Source: Saccharopolyspora flava
GTDB taxonomy: Bacteria; Actinomycetota; Actinomycetes; Mycobacteriales; Pseudonocardiaceae
Reading direction: 5' to 3'
Length of the DNA stretch: 64,000 nt
NCBI RefSeq assembly: GCF_900116135.1
Contig: NZ_FOZX01000002.1
Coordinates: 124,001 to 188,000 of the forward strand
Each line of letters begins with the position of its first letter. Positions within the stretch are counted from its first letter, which is position 1. Positions 1 to 8,507 of this stretch are shown here, in pieces. The notes under the pieces were generated by a model. The model saw nothing but the letters and a program-made list of their open reading frames with translations. It was not told where the DNA came from and did not search any database. Position numbers and translations under genes: made by a program.

Positions 1-895
1 GGACGGCACGATCAGCCGCATCAAGAACGTGCCGCGCCGCGCCGCCGGGCCCGACATCCGGCACGTGGTGATCGGCAACGAGGGCGCGCTGTGCTTCGTC
101 ACCGAGGTGACGGTGAAGATCTTCCAGCACCGGCCGGAGAACAACCGGTTCCACGGCTACCTCATCGACGACGTGCACACCGGCATCGCGATCCTGCGCG
201 AGGTCATCACCGAGGGCTTCCGGCCGTCGGTGGCGCGGGTGTACTCCGAGGAGGACGCGGCTCAGCACTTCGCGCACTTCGCCGACGGCAAGTGCGTGCT
301 GATCTTCGTCGCCGAGGGACCCAAGGGCATCGTCGAGGCCACCAGCGCCGAGATCGAGCGCGTCGTCTCCCGGCACTCGCACACCGCCGTCGACCCGGCG
401 CTCATCGAGACCTGGTTCGACGACCTGAACTGGGGCCCGGACAAGATCGAGGCCGAGCAGGACGCGATGCTCGCCGAACGCCGCCTCGGCTACACCACCG
501 AGGTCTCGGCGGACTGGTCGAGCGTCGGCAAGATCTACGACGCGGTGATGCACCGCGTGCGCACCGAGTACCCGCACGCCGCGGACGTGACGATGCTCGG
601 CGGGCACTCCTCGCACAGCTACCAGACCGGCACGAACATGTACTTCGTGTACGACTACGTCATCAACTGCGAGCCGCGCGAGGAGATCGAGAAGTACCAC
701 AAGCCGATCAACGCGATCATCGTGGAAGAGGCGCTGCGGCACGGCGGTTCGATGGTGCACCACCACGGCATCGGCAAGTACCGCGCGGAGTGGACCGAGC
801 AGGAGCACGGCAGCGCCTACCCGATGCTGCAGCGGCTCAAGCAGGCCTTCGACCCGAACGGGATCATGAACCGGGGCACCATCTTCCCGGCGTGA
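1..895 (+). CDS. FAD-linked oxidase, C-terminal part (alkyl-DHAP synthase / glycolate oxidase type), 5' truncated by window edge
   Basis: The frame is open from base 2, so the start lies outside the window; 297 codons are visible. The protein ends in the C-terminal substrate domain of FAD-binding-4/FAD-oxidase-C flavoenzymes. The run HHHGIGKYR near 757-783 matches the conserved histidine motif of alkyldihydroxyacetonephosphate synthase-like oxidases, and the tail FDPNGIMNRG is the usual end of the family (FDPxGxMNPG). Members oxidise hydroxy acids or act on glycerol-3-phosphate-like substrates with FAD. It is followed in the same direction by an FGGY kinase, with a GlpP-like gene next, which suggests a polyol or polyol-phosphate substrate. 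That substrate is inference. Confidence 0.85.
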   Translation, partial: DGTISRIKNVPRRAAGPDIRHVVIGNEGALCFVTEVTVKIFQHRPENNRFHGYLIDDVHTGIAILREVITEGFRPSVARVYSEEDAAQHFAHFADGKCVLIFVAEGPKGIVEATSAEIERVVSRHSHTAVDPALIETWFDDLNWGPDKIEAEQDAMLAERRLGYTTEVSADWSSVGKIYDAVMHRVRTEYPHAADVTMLGGHSSHSYQTGTNMYFVYDYVINCEPREEIEKYHKPINAIIVEEALRHGGSMVHHHGIGKYRAEWTEQEHGSAYPMLQRLKQAFDPNGIMNRGTIFPA

Positions 896-901
896 CCCCG
901 C

Positions 902-933
902 GCGAGGTGGCCGCCGCGGCGCGGCCACCTCGC
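902..933 (+). promoter_or_regulatory. Strong hairpin between oxidase and kinase; candidate attenuator
   Basis: Perfect 13-bp arms (GCGAGGTGGCCGC at 902-914 and its complement at 921-933) with a 6-nt loop. It starts 6 bp after the oxidase stop and ends 23 bp before the kinase ATG. There is no T-run. Because a GlpP-type antiterminator gene lies just downstream of the kinase, this could be its target; that link is inference. Confidence 0.5.
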
Positions 934-956
934 CCGAACCTCGATTGGTACCAACG

Positions 957-2366
957 ATGACGCGTTACCTGGTCGGCATCGACAACGGGTCGCAGAGCAC
1001 CAAGGTCAGCATCTTCGACGAGCGCGGCACCGTCGTCAGCCGCTGCCGGAAACCGCTGCGCCCCAACGACACCCCGCGCCCCGGCGTCGTCGAGCACCCC
1101 GACGACGACCTGTGGGACTCGATCGGCGCGGCCTGCCGGGAGGCCATGGCGGGCTTCGACGGCGATCCGGCCGACATCGCCGGGGTCGGGCTGTGCACGA
1201 TCCGGTTCTGCCGGGCGCTGCTGCGCGCCGACGGCTCCCTCGCCGCACCGGTGCTGAGCTGGATGGACGAACGCGTGTCGCGGCCCTACGAGCACACCGA
1301 CCCGGAGGTCGCCCGCGTCACGACGTCCTCGGGGTACATCACGCACCGGCTGACCGGCGAGTTCCGCGACACCGCGGCGAACTACCAGGGCGCGTGGCCG
1401 ATCGACACCGACACCTGGCGGTGGCGCGAGGACACCGCGCCGATCCCCCGCGAGATGCTGTTCGACCTGGTCATGCCGGGTGACGTGCTGGGGAGGGTGA
1501 CCGCGGGGGCCGCCGAGCGCACCGGTCTGCCCGCGGGGCTGCCGGTGGTCGCCACCGCCAACGACAAGGCGGTGGAGGCGCTGGGCAGCGGCCTGCGCTC
1601 ACCGGACCAGCTGCTGCTGTCGCTGGGCACCTACATCGCGAGCATGACCACCGGGTCCCGCAACGCGCGCGACGCGGCCGGTTTCTGGACGAACTTCGGG
1701 TGCGTGCCGGGCGAGTACCTCTACGAGAGCGGCGGGATCCGGCGCGGGATGTGGACGGTCAGCTGGTTGCGCGAGCTGTTCGGCGAGGAGGTCGCGCGCG
1801 CCGCGCGGGAAGCCGGGCTGAGCCCCGAGGAGTACCTCGACGACGGGGCGTCGCGGGTGCCTGCGGGCAGCGACGGGCTGATGACGGTGCTCGACTGGCT
1901 CGCCCCGACCGAGGCGCCGCACCGCAAGGGCGCGTTCCTCGGCTTCGACGGCAGGCAGGGCCGCTTCCACCTGCACCGATCCGTGCTGGAGGGGATCGCG
2001 CTGACGATGGTCGAGCACGCCGGCGCGATGGCCGCCGAGCTCGGCACCGAGTTCTCGACGGTGCTCGTCTCCGGCGGTGGCGCGGAGGCCGAGGTGATGA
2101 TGCGGATCGTCGCCGACGTCTTCGGCGTCCCGGCCTCGCGCACGGCCAACAGCGGCGCGGCCCTGGGCGCGGCCATCACCGCGGGCATCGGCCTGGGCGT
2201 GTTCGCCGACGCCGACGAAGCGGTGGCGACGATGGTCGCCGACCCGGAAACGTTCCTCCCGGACCCCGCCGACCACGACCTCTACGCCCGGCTGCGCGAG
2301 ATCCACCGCGACATCACCCACCACACCGACCAGATCTTCCGCCGCTCAACACCCCTCCTCGGCTGA
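957..2366 (+). CDS. FGGY-family carbohydrate (polyol) kinase
   Basis: 469 aa, with the ASKHA fold typical of xylulose/glycerol/erythritol kinases. The N-terminal phosphate-1 motif is GIDNGSQSTKVSIFD (about residues 6-20). The FGGY-C nucleotide signature is VLVSGGGAEAEVMMRIVADV, followed by SGAALGAA. It transfers the gamma phosphate of ATP to a sugar or polyol; the substrate cannot be read from sequence. I start it at ATG 957; an in-frame TTG at 945 lacks a better ribosome site. It probably shares a transcript with the upstream flavin oxidase. Confidence 0.88.
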   Translation: MTRYLVGIDNGSQSTKVSIFDERGTVVSRCRKPLRPNDTPRPGVVEHPDDDLWDSIGAACREAMAGFDGDPADIAGVGLCTIRFCRALLRADGSLAAPVLSWMDERVSRPYEHTDPEVARVTTSSGYITHRLTGEFRDTAANYQGAWPIDTDTWRWREDTAPIPREMLFDLVMPGDVLGRVTAGAAERTGLPAGLPVVATANDKAVEALGSGLRSPDQLLLSLGTYIASMTTGSRNARDAAGFWTNFGCVPGEYLYESGGIRRGMWTVSWLRELFGEEVARAAREAGLSPEEYLDDGASRVPAGSDGLMTVLDWLAPTEAPHRKGAFLGFDGRQGRFHLHRSVLEGIALTMVEHAGAMAAELGTEFSTVLVSGGGAEAEVMMRIVADVFGVPASRTANSGAALGAAITAGIGLGVFADADEAVATMVADPETFLPDPADHDLYARLREIHRDITHHTDQIFRRSTPLLG

Positions 2367-2387
2367 CCCCGCGTCGAGTGTCCCCCG

Positions 2388-2432
2388 GTCGAAAACCCCG
2401 GTTTTCGTCGCGTGAAAACCGGGGTTTTCGAC
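2388..2432. terminator. Perfect 19-bp inverted repeat, bidirectional terminator between convergent genes (family B palindrome)
   Basis: GTCGAAAACCCCGGTTTTC at 2388-2406 and its exact complement at 2414-2432 with a 7-nt loop. It sits between the kinase stop (2366) and the stop of the convergent glpP-like gene (2438). Each arm is itself a quasi-palindrome, AAAACC(CG)GGTTTT. A close relative lies at 30529-30569. Confidence 0.75.
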
Positions 2433-2437
2433 GCGGG

Positions 2438-3010
2438 TCACATCGCCCAGACGTCGGCGTTGGACGAGGCGATGGCCGTGGCGCCCGCCCCGAGGGCGGC
2501 GACGACGTCGTCCTTGTCGCACACCAGGCCGCCGGCGATGATCGGCACGTCGACGTCCTCGCGCAGCCAGCCGATCACGCGCGGCACGCAGCCGGGCAGG
2601 ATCTCGACGTAGTCGGGCCGGGAGTGGGCGATCTGCTTGCCGAGGCTGCGGTACGAGAAGGAGTCGACCAGGAAGAAGCGGTGCACGCCCAGCAGCCCCT
2701 GCGCCCGCGCGGCCTTGACGATCGCGGCCTTGGAGCTGAGCACCCCGGCGGCACCGGTCCTGGCGCGCACGAACTCCGCGGCGACGTCCTTGGCGGCCAG
2801 CCCCTCGACCATGTCGACGTTGACCAGCACGGTCTTGCCGCCCGCGGTCAGCCGCTCCACCAGCGAGGGCAGCGTCAGCACGGACCCGAACAGCAAGAAC
2901 ACCACCGGGCACTCGGCCCGGAGCACGGCGTCCACCCCGTCCTCGTCCTTGACGCTGGCGATGACGGGGTTGTCGAGCAGCAGTTCCTCCACGGGCAGCC
3001 ATGCTCGCAC
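2438..3010 (-). CDS. glpP: GlpP-like glycerol-3-phosphate responsive antiterminator
   Basis: 190 aa, the usual size of the GlpP family (TIM-barrel-like). Family landmarks are visible: FLLFGSVLTLP, VNVDMVEGLAAKDVAAEF, FLVDSFSYRSL, RPDYVEILPGCVPRVI and PIIAGGLVCDKDDV. In Bacillus GlpP binds glycerol-3-phosphate and the glpFK/glpD leader mRNA and prevents termination. Here it is convergent with a kinase/flavin-oxidase pair, which supports control of polyol-phosphate catabolism. The start is GTG 3010; no strong Shine-Dalgarno sequence was seen. An RNA-binding role in this organism is inferred from family membership. Confidence 0.8.
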   Translation of the reverse strand: MRAWLPVEELLLDNPVIASVKDEDGVDAVLRAECPVVFLLFGSVLTLPSLVERLTAGGKTVLVNVDMVEGLAAKDVAAEFVRARTGAAGVLSSKAAIVKAARAQGLLGVHRFFLVDSFSYRSLGKQIAHSRPDYVEILPGCVPRVIGWLREDVDVPIIAGGLVCDKDDVVAALGAGATAIASSNADVWAM

Positions 3011-3034
3011 CCGGCCGATCGACGGTCACCAGGT

Positions 3035-3104
3035 GACAGTTTTTGCCCGAACTGTCCCGACATTTCGGGCATCACCTCCGGGCAATTAAGGCAAAAACTG
3101 CCCA
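3035..3104. repeat. Palindromic repeat family A, copy 1
   Basis: Imperfect inverted repeat: left arm GACAGTTTTTGCCCGAACTG, right arm containing GGCAAAAACTGCC, and a centre with CGACATTTCGGGCATCACC. The centre matches copies 2 and 3. It lies between divergent genes (glpP start 3010, ion-channel gene start 3211), so it is not simply a terminator here. Confidence 0.75.
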
Positions 3105-3210
3105 CAGCCGAGCACCGAAGTGCCCCCGATCACGCCCCCGATAACGGTTCGGCCGGACCCCACGCGCGCCTGTACCGACCCAACGCGAACGACCGTCACA
3201 ATGCAGGACC

Positions 3211-4008
3211 ATGACCAGCGCGATCGCAGCTCCGCGGCGCACCACCGCCGTGGACCTCTCGATGCTCGTGCTCGCCGTGTTCTCGCTCGGCCTGCTCTGC
3301 TACGCGATGTTCGTCGACACCTCGCCCGAGACCGCGCACGCGGTGTTCGTCATCGACACCGTGATCTGCGGCGTGTTCTTCGTCGAGTTCCTGTGGCGGT
3401 GGCGCGGAACGGGCTGGAAGCTGCGCTTCCCGCTGACCAGCTGGTACGAGATCCTCGGCATGATCCCGGTCGCCCACCCGGCGCTGCGCGGGTTCCGGCT
3501 GCTGCGGATCGTCGTGGTGGTGATGCGGCTGGCCCGCACCGCCGACCGCGCGTTCGGCGAGCGCGTCACGCAGCGGGTGATCGAGAAGTTCTCCCGGCCG
3601 ATCGTGCTGGCCATCAAGAAGCCGATCACGGTCGCGGTGCTCGACGAGGTCGTCAAGGTCGTCGAGACCGGGCACTACCCGGAGAACGTCGCGCGCTCGC
3701 TCGGCGAGCACCGGGAGGTGCTGCGCGAGATCGTCACCGAGAAGCTCAAGAACGACCAGCAGGTGGGCCGGATCAAGCACCTGCCGTTCCACGACGAGAT
3801 CGTGAAGTCCATCGTGGACACCACGATCCGGGTCATCCTCGACGTGCTCAACGACGAGCGCACCGACCAGTTCTTCACCGAGGTCGTCCGGGAGAACCGG
3901 GACCAGATCCGCCGCAGCGTCCAGCTCGGCCTGCACGAATCCGACCACGACGACGCCGAACCGCCGTCCGACCCCAACGCCTACCGCGCCGAATACCAGC
4001 GGAAGTGA
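3211..4008 (+). CDS. Ion transporter/voltage-sensor-like membrane protein
   Basis: 265 aa. The N-terminal half has three to four hydrophobic segments (about residues 14-35, 44-62, 77-95), then an arginine-spaced helix FRLLRIVVVVMRLART resembling an S4 voltage sensor. The C-terminal half is a charged cytoplasmic region (about 110-265). No pore selectivity motif such as TVGYG is visible, so it fits the 'ion transporter' sensor-only proteins of actinobacteria rather than a full channel. It stands alone, downstream of a palindromic repeat. Function is unproven. Confidence 0.65.
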   Translation: MTSAIAAPRRTTAVDLSMLVLAVFSLGLLCYAMFVDTSPETAHAVFVIDTVICGVFFVEFLWRWRGTGWKLRFPLTSWYEILGMIPVAHPALRGFRLLRIVVVVMRLARTADRAFGERVTQRVIEKFSRPIVLAIKKPITVAVLDEVVKVVETGHYPENVARSLGEHREVLREIVTEKLKNDQQVGRIKHLPFHDEIVKSIVDTTIRVILDVLNDERTDQFFTEVVRENRDQIRRSVQLGLHESDHDDAEPPSDPNAYRAEYQRK

Positions 4009-4052
4009 GCGGTCGCCCGCGCTTTCGGTCGCACCGGCGTAGTGTCGGTGGG

Positions 4053-5075
4053 GTGAAGGTCGTTCTGTACCGCGAGCACGGCGGCCCGGAGGTGCTGGAG
4101 CTCGCCGAGCGCGACGTTCCCGAGCCGGAGCCCGGTGAGGTGCGCGTGCGCGTCGCGGTGTCCGGCATCAACCCGACCGACCACCACACCCGCGCGGGAA
4201 TTTTCTGACAGAAGGACGTTCCGGAGATCATCCCGCACCTGGACGGCGCCGGGGTGGTCGACGCCGTCGGCGACGGGGTCGACGCCGGGCGGATCGGCCA
4301 GCGGGTGTGGATCTACGGGGCCACGCTCGACAGGCCGCGCGGGACCGCCGCGGAGTTCACCGTCGTGCCCGCCGAGCGCGCCGTTCCGCTGCCCGACCAG
4401 GCCGGTTTCGAGCTCGGGGCGTCGCTGGGCGTTCCGGCGCTCACCGCGTACCGGGCGCTCACGGTCGCCGAGGACGGACCGCGCCGGCTGCGACCGGGTG
4501 CGCTCGACGGCGCGGTGGTGCTCGTCGCGGGCGGCGCGGGAGCCGTCGGGCACGCCGCCATCCAGCTCGCGCGCTGGGCCGGGGCGACCGTGATCAGCAC
4601 GGTCTCGGGTCCGGAGAAGGCGCGACTGGCCTCGGCCGCCGGTGCGCACCACGTCGTCCACTACCGCGAGGGCGATCCGGCCGCCGCGATCCGCGAGATC
4701 GCGCCCGGCGGCGTCGATCTCATCGTCGAGGTGGCGCTGGGCGCGAACCTCGATCTGGACCTGGCGGTGCTGCGCACGCAGGGCACGATCGCGACCTACG
4801 CCAACAACGGCGACGTCCCGGTGCGGCTGGACGTGCGGCAGAACAACATGCTCAACACGCGCTTCCAGTTCCTCGTGCTCTACACGATCAGCAACGACGT
4901 CGTCACCGCCGGAGCCGAGGACGTCACGGCCGCTCTCGCCGACGGCGCGCTCCCGGTCGGCGAGGCCCACGGCCTCCCCCTGCACCGCTACCCCCTCGCG
5001 GACGCCGCGGAAGCACACCGCGCCCTCGAGAACGGCGCCACCGGCAAAGTCCTCCTGACCCTCGCCGCCGAGTGA
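4053..5075 (+). pseudogene. Zinc-type alcohol dehydrogenase/NADPH:quinone oxidoreductase, interrupted by in-frame TGA
   Basis: From GTG 4053 the frame reads VKVVLYREHGGPEVLELAE..., the normal start of quinone reductase-like MDR proteins, but hits TGA at 4206-4208 after GINPTDHHTRAGIF. The same frame resumes at once with QKDVPEIIPHLDGAGVVDAVGDGV and runs to 5075 with the Rossmann motif VVLVAGGAGAVGHAAIQLARWAGA. Without the stop it would encode about 340 aa, the usual family length. A shorter product could start at GTG 4254 but would lack part of the N-terminal catalytic domain. It is either a nonsense-mutated pseudogene or a base error; Sec insertion is unlikely for this family. Confidence 0.75.
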
Positions 5076-5101
5076 CCCCTCAGCCTCGGCGCGTTGCTCA
5101 C

Positions 5102-5180
5102 CAGGGGACAGTTTTAGTGAAAACTGTCCGGACATTTCGGGCACCACCCCCGGACAGTTTTCACTAAAACTGCCCCCTGG
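5102..5180. repeat. Palindromic repeat family A, copy 2
   Basis: Long inverted repeat beginning CCAGGGGACAGTTTTAGTG and ending with CACTAAAACTGCCCCCTGG, with one mismatch in the outer arms. Each arm is itself a short palindrome (GACAGTTTT-AGT-GAAAACTGTC), so a double hairpin can form. The centre CGGACATTTCGGGCACCACC matches copy 1. It lies between convergent genes (stops 5075 and 5233) and could terminate both. Confidence 0.8.
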
Positions 5181-5232
5181 CAACCACCCTCCCGACCTCC
5201 CGGACGCCACCGAGGACCAGGTCGCACCCCGC

Positions 5233-5994
5233 TCAGACCAGGTCTTCGAGGAAGTCCGGCGGCGCGTGGCGGTCCTGAGCCCGGAAGAGGACCGCGTGGT
5301 CGACGCCCATCCGCCCGCCGTTGGCCGCCAGGATCTTCGGGATGAAGGCGGCGGGCGCGGGATGCTCGGGGATGGCGGCGAGATAGGCGGAGTGCGCCTC
5401 CAGCGAGGCGACGCCGAGCTCCACGGGACGACCGCTGACGTCGACGCCGTGGGTGGCGGCGAGCTCACCGGCGATCCCGGGGATGAGGATCCAGCGCACG
5501 TCCCAGGTGCCCAGGCCTTCGTCGTCGATCTGCTCGGGGAAGATCCACCGGTTGCCGGCGTCGTTGACCGCGTCGGCGGTCGCCACGCCCGCCACGCGGT
5601 GATCGGCCTGGTTGAACCCCATCGGCGTCTCGACCTCGAAGGGCGTGCCGATGAGCACGACGTCGGGCTGGAACCGGCGGATCTCCCGGCAGATGTCGCG
5701 CCGCAGCTCCAGACCTTCGACGAGCACCCCGTCGGGGTGTTCGAGCACGGTCAGGTGCCGCACCCCAACGGTCGCGCACGCGGCCCGCTGCTCGGCCAGC
5801 CGCAGCCGAGCGGTCTCCTCCGGCGGGTTCGGCATCCCCGCCTCACCCCGCGTGAGCAGCAGATATCCGACGTCGATACCGCGCGACGTCCACCGGGCGA
5901 CGGCAGCCGACGTCCCGTACTCCATGTCGTCCGGATGCGCCACGACGCACAGCACGCGCCGAAACGTCTCATCAGGCAGAGCCGGCAACACCAT
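5233..5994 (-). CDS. PIG-L family (LmbE-like) deacetylase
   Basis: 253 aa. The zinc-binding signature AHPDD is at residues 19-23, and a second conserved stretch NQADHRVAG supplies the distal histidine. The family removes N-acetyl groups from GlcNAc-type substrates; MshB and Mca of mycothiol metabolism belong to it. The start ATG 5994 is preceded by GAGGGG with good spacing. It stands alone, convergent with the broken oxidoreductase. Which sugar or conjugate it acts on cannot be told from sequence; the gene neighbourhood gives no mycothiol context. Confidence 0.8.
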   Translation of the reverse strand: MVLPALPDETFRRVLCVVAHPDDMEYGTSAAVARWTSRGIDVGYLLLTRGEAGMPNPPEETARLRLAEQRAACATVGVRHLTVLEHPDGVLVEGLELRRDICREIRRFQPDVVLIGTPFEVETPMGFNQADHRVAGVATADAVNDAGNRWIFPEQIDDEGLGTWDVRWILIPGIAGELAATHGVDVSGRPVELGVASLEAHSAYLAAIPEHPAPAAFIPKILAANGGRMGVDHAVLFRAQDRHAPPDFLEDLV

Positions 5995-6094
5995 CGCAAC
6001 ACCCCTCGGTCAGCCGCCCCCGATTGTGCGCCCGCGTGCACCACCCCGCCGCACCTCCGAACAACTTCTTCGCCGGTGCAGGACGCGCATTCAT

Positions 6095-6136
6095 GTAGAT
6101 ACAATCTACATAGATGGGGTCTACATAGATCACATC
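6095..6136. promoter_or_regulatory. Cluster of TGTAGAT/ATCTACA repeats upstream of the ATPase gene
   Basis: A perfect inverted repeat TGTAGAT-ACA-ATCTACA lies at 6095-6111. TCTACATAGAT occurs twice as a direct repeat, at 6106-6116 and 6121-6131 (15-bp period). Another partial site ATCTAC follows. The block is far more AT-rich than its surroundings and ends about 25 bp before the ATG of the ATPase gene, so an operator for that promoter is likely. Confidence 0.6.
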
Positions 6137-6158
6137 TACCCAACTCCAGGGAGGGTGC

Positions 6159-7598
6159 ATGGCCGCGGAGTTCATCGGGCGCCGGACGGAACTCGCGATG
6201 CTGCAGAAGCGACTCGACCGGGTGGCCGAGTCGCGATCAGGTGCGGCGATCGCGATCCGAGGTCGCCGCCAGGTCGGCAAGTCGCGCCTGGTCCAGGAGT
6301 TCTGCGATGCCTCCGGGCTGCCCTACGCCTACTACACGGCGATCAAGGGCGCCTCACTCCCCGAAGCCACCGGGCTGTTCCTCGCGGAGTTGAAGAGTTC
6401 CGAGCTCCCGGCGGATCGCGAAGCGATCCCGGAGACCGCATCGGGATGGCCGGATGCACTGCGCATCCTCGCCTCGGTGCTTCCGGACTCCCCCTCGATC
6501 GTCGTTCTCGACGAACTGCCCTGGCTAGCGGAGCAGGACGAGGCCTTCGACGGCGCGCTCCAAGCGATGTGGGACCGACTGATCTCCCGCAAACCTGTGC
6601 TGCTGCTCCTGCTGGGAAGCGATATCCACATGATGGAGCGCCTGACCTCCTACGACCGGCCGTTCTACGGCCGGGCCGACAACTTCGTGCTGCCACCGCT
6701 CAACGTCGCCGAAACGGGCCGAGCGCTTCAGCTGGACCCGCCCGAGGCGATTGACGCACATCTGATCAGCGGCGGGCTTCCCGGCATCCTGCGCAGCTGG
6801 CCGCGCGGAACACCACCGACGGAGTTCGTGAAGAACGAGTGCGCGGACCCGGCCGCACCGCTGTTCGGCATCCCCGAGGCGACGCTTCTCGCCGAATTCC
6901 CTTCCCCGGATCACTCCCGCCGCGTGTTGGAGGCGGTCGGCAGCGGCGACCGCACGCACGCCGCGATCGCGGCCACCGCGGGCGGTATCCCGTCCGGAAC
7001 GCTGTCGCCGCTGCTGCAGCGGCTGATCAACGAGAAGCACGTCCTCGCACAGGATCAGCCACTGTCGACAGTCCCCGGAAAACCCGGGTTGTACCGAGTG
7101 GCGGACAGCAATCTCCGGCTCTACCTCGCTGCACTTCGGTCGGCCCACGACCTGGTCCGACGAGGACGCGCAGAAGCAGCTTTCCGCACCTTCGAACGGC
7201 GATGGGCGAGCTGGCGCGGCAGAGCTGTCGAGCCGCTGATCCGCGAAACGCTCTGCTTGGCAGCGACTTCGGGCTCTCTGCCGTGGCCCGAAGTCGGCGC
7301 GGTGGGCGGCTGGTGGAATCGCCAGTTCAATCCTGAGATCGACCTCGTCGGGACCGATCGGGAACCGATCGCGCAGCGGATCCACTTCGCCGGTTCGATC
7401 AAATGGCTGGAGTCGCCGTTCGACCAGCACGATCGGGCGGACTTGGCGCGCGCCGTCCACTCCCTTCCGGGATGGGACCCGAAGCAGGGCGACCTGATGG
7501 TGGTCTCCCGATCGGGGGTGGACCGCCGGGTGCAGGACTCGGACATCGAGCTCGCCTGGGGCCCGCAGGAAATCATCGAGACCTGGCAATCGGCCTGA
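6159..7598 (+). CDS. ATP-binding protein, archaeal-ATPase/DUF234 type
   Basis: 479 aa. It has an N-terminal P-loop ATPase (FIGRRTELAML at residues 5-15; Walker A IRGRRQVGKSRL; Walker B SIVVLDELPWL), a central winged-helix region, and a C-terminal DUF234-like nuclease fold (PEIDLVGTDRE...). In the nuclease fold the usual acidic-x-Lys motif reads GSIKW, so one catalytic carboxylate appears to be missing. GGGAGGG precedes ATG 6159. These ATPases occur widely in archaea and patchily in bacteria; cellular roles are mostly unknown. The strong upstream repeat cluster suggests dedicated regulation. Confidence 0.8.
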   Translation: MAAEFIGRRTELAMLQKRLDRVAESRSGAAIAIRGRRQVGKSRLVQEFCDASGLPYAYYTAIKGASLPEATGLFLAELKSSELPADREAIPETASGWPDALRILASVLPDSPSIVVLDELPWLAEQDEAFDGALQAMWDRLISRKPVLLLLLGSDIHMMERLTSYDRPFYGRADNFVLPPLNVAETGRALQLDPPEAIDAHLISGGLPGILRSWPRGTPPTEFVKNECADPAAPLFGIPEATLLAEFPSPDHSRRVLEAVGSGDRTHAAIAATAGGIPSGTLSPLLQRLINEKHVLAQDQPLSTVPGKPGLYRVADSNLRLYLAALRSAHDLVRRGRAEAAFRTFERRWASWRGRAVEPLIRETLCLAATSGSLPWPEVGAVGGWWNRQFNPEIDLVGTDREPIAQRIHFAGSIKWLESPFDQHDRADLARAVHSLPGWDPKQGDLMVVSRSGVDRRVQDSDIELAWGPQEIIETWQSA

Positions 7599-7661
7599 CC
7601 TCCTGCGCACGGCACACCCCTCACGCCCGACACCGGGACTCCAGCAGTGCTCGCCGCTCCG

Positions 7662-8507
7662 CTACGGCACGGTGAGCTCCCAGGCGTGCGTCCGGACGAA
7701 CTCCTCGAACGAGCGCGGAGGTCGGCCGGTGAGGTCGAGGACATCGGTGCTGACCTGGTCTTCCCGACCCGCACGGATGTTGTCCTCCATCGCCGAGATC
7801 GCCGCCGCGAACTCGGCGGACATCCCCGCCGCCCGATACCCGGCCGCCTGCTCCTCGACGCTGATGGGCACCACGCGCACCGGACGCCCCGTGCGGGCGC
7901 CGATGATCTCCGCCGCCTCGGCGTAGCTGAGCGCCTTCGGCCCGGTGAGCACGTGCTCGCGCGGGTCCGTCGGGTCGATGTTCGCGCTGAGCAGGGAGAA
8001 CGCGGCGGCGGCGATGTCGTGCGCGTCGATCCAGCCGACTCGGCCGTCACCGGCGGCGGTGCGGATCTCGCCGTGCCGCCGGATCCGCTCCCCCACCGGG
8101 TGCGGGCTCAGGAAGTTCTGCATGAACGCCGACGCGCGCACCACCGCCCAACCCGGCCGGGAGCGCACCGCCTCGTCCATCTCCAGCGCGCTCGGCGCGT
8201 TCGGCAGCACGAGAGCCGAGCCGAGCAGCACCACCCGGCTCACCCCGAGGCTCTCCGCCTCGTTCAGGAACGGCCTGACCAGCGGCATCGGGTCGACGGT
8301 GTTCACCGGCGCCACGAGGAACACCCGATCGACACCGCGCAGCGCTGCGGCGTGGATGGACGGGTCGTGCCAGTCGAAGCGGATCGAGGCGGGGTCGCCG
8401 GGCAGCGGGTGGCGGCTGGCGACGCGCACCGGACGGTCGTGCGCGCGCAGCAGTTCGACCAGGGCGCTGCCGGTCTTGCCGGTTCCGCCGGTCACCAGCA
8501 CGGTCAT
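7662..8507 (-). CDS. NmrA-like NAD(P)-binding SDR oxidoreductase
   Basis: 281 aa. The Rossmann motif TGGTGKTG is at residues 6-13, followed by the atypical/extended SDR pattern (ASRHPLPG, FLVAPVNTVDPMPLV). Family members are NAD(P)-dependent reductases or redox sensors, often QOR2-like. ATG 8507 is preceded by AGGAGG and overlaps the stop of the upstream SnoaL-like gene in TGATG, so the two are translationally coupled. Both are divergent from an MmyB-like regulator, the probable controller. Confidence 0.85.
   Translation of the reverse strand: MTVLVTGGTGKTGSALVELLRAHDRPVRVASRHPLPGDPASIRFDWHDPSIHAAALRGVDRVFLVAPVNTVDPMPLVRPFLNEAESLGVSRVVLLGSALVLPNAPSALEMDEAVRSRPGWAVVRASAFMQNFLSPHPVGERIRRHGEIRTAAGDGRVGWIDAHDIAAAAFSLLSANIDPTDPREHVLTGPKALSYAEAAEIIGARTGRPVRVVPISVEEQAAGYRAAGMSAEFAAAISAMEDNIRAGREDQVSTDVLDLTGRPPRSFEEFVRTHAWELTVP

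Noticed and set aside
4206-4208. TGA as a selenocysteine codon in the oxidoreductase
   Set aside because: The family has no selenocysteine at this place, the position is not a redox or metal-ligand site, and no SECIS-like hairpin was evident after it.
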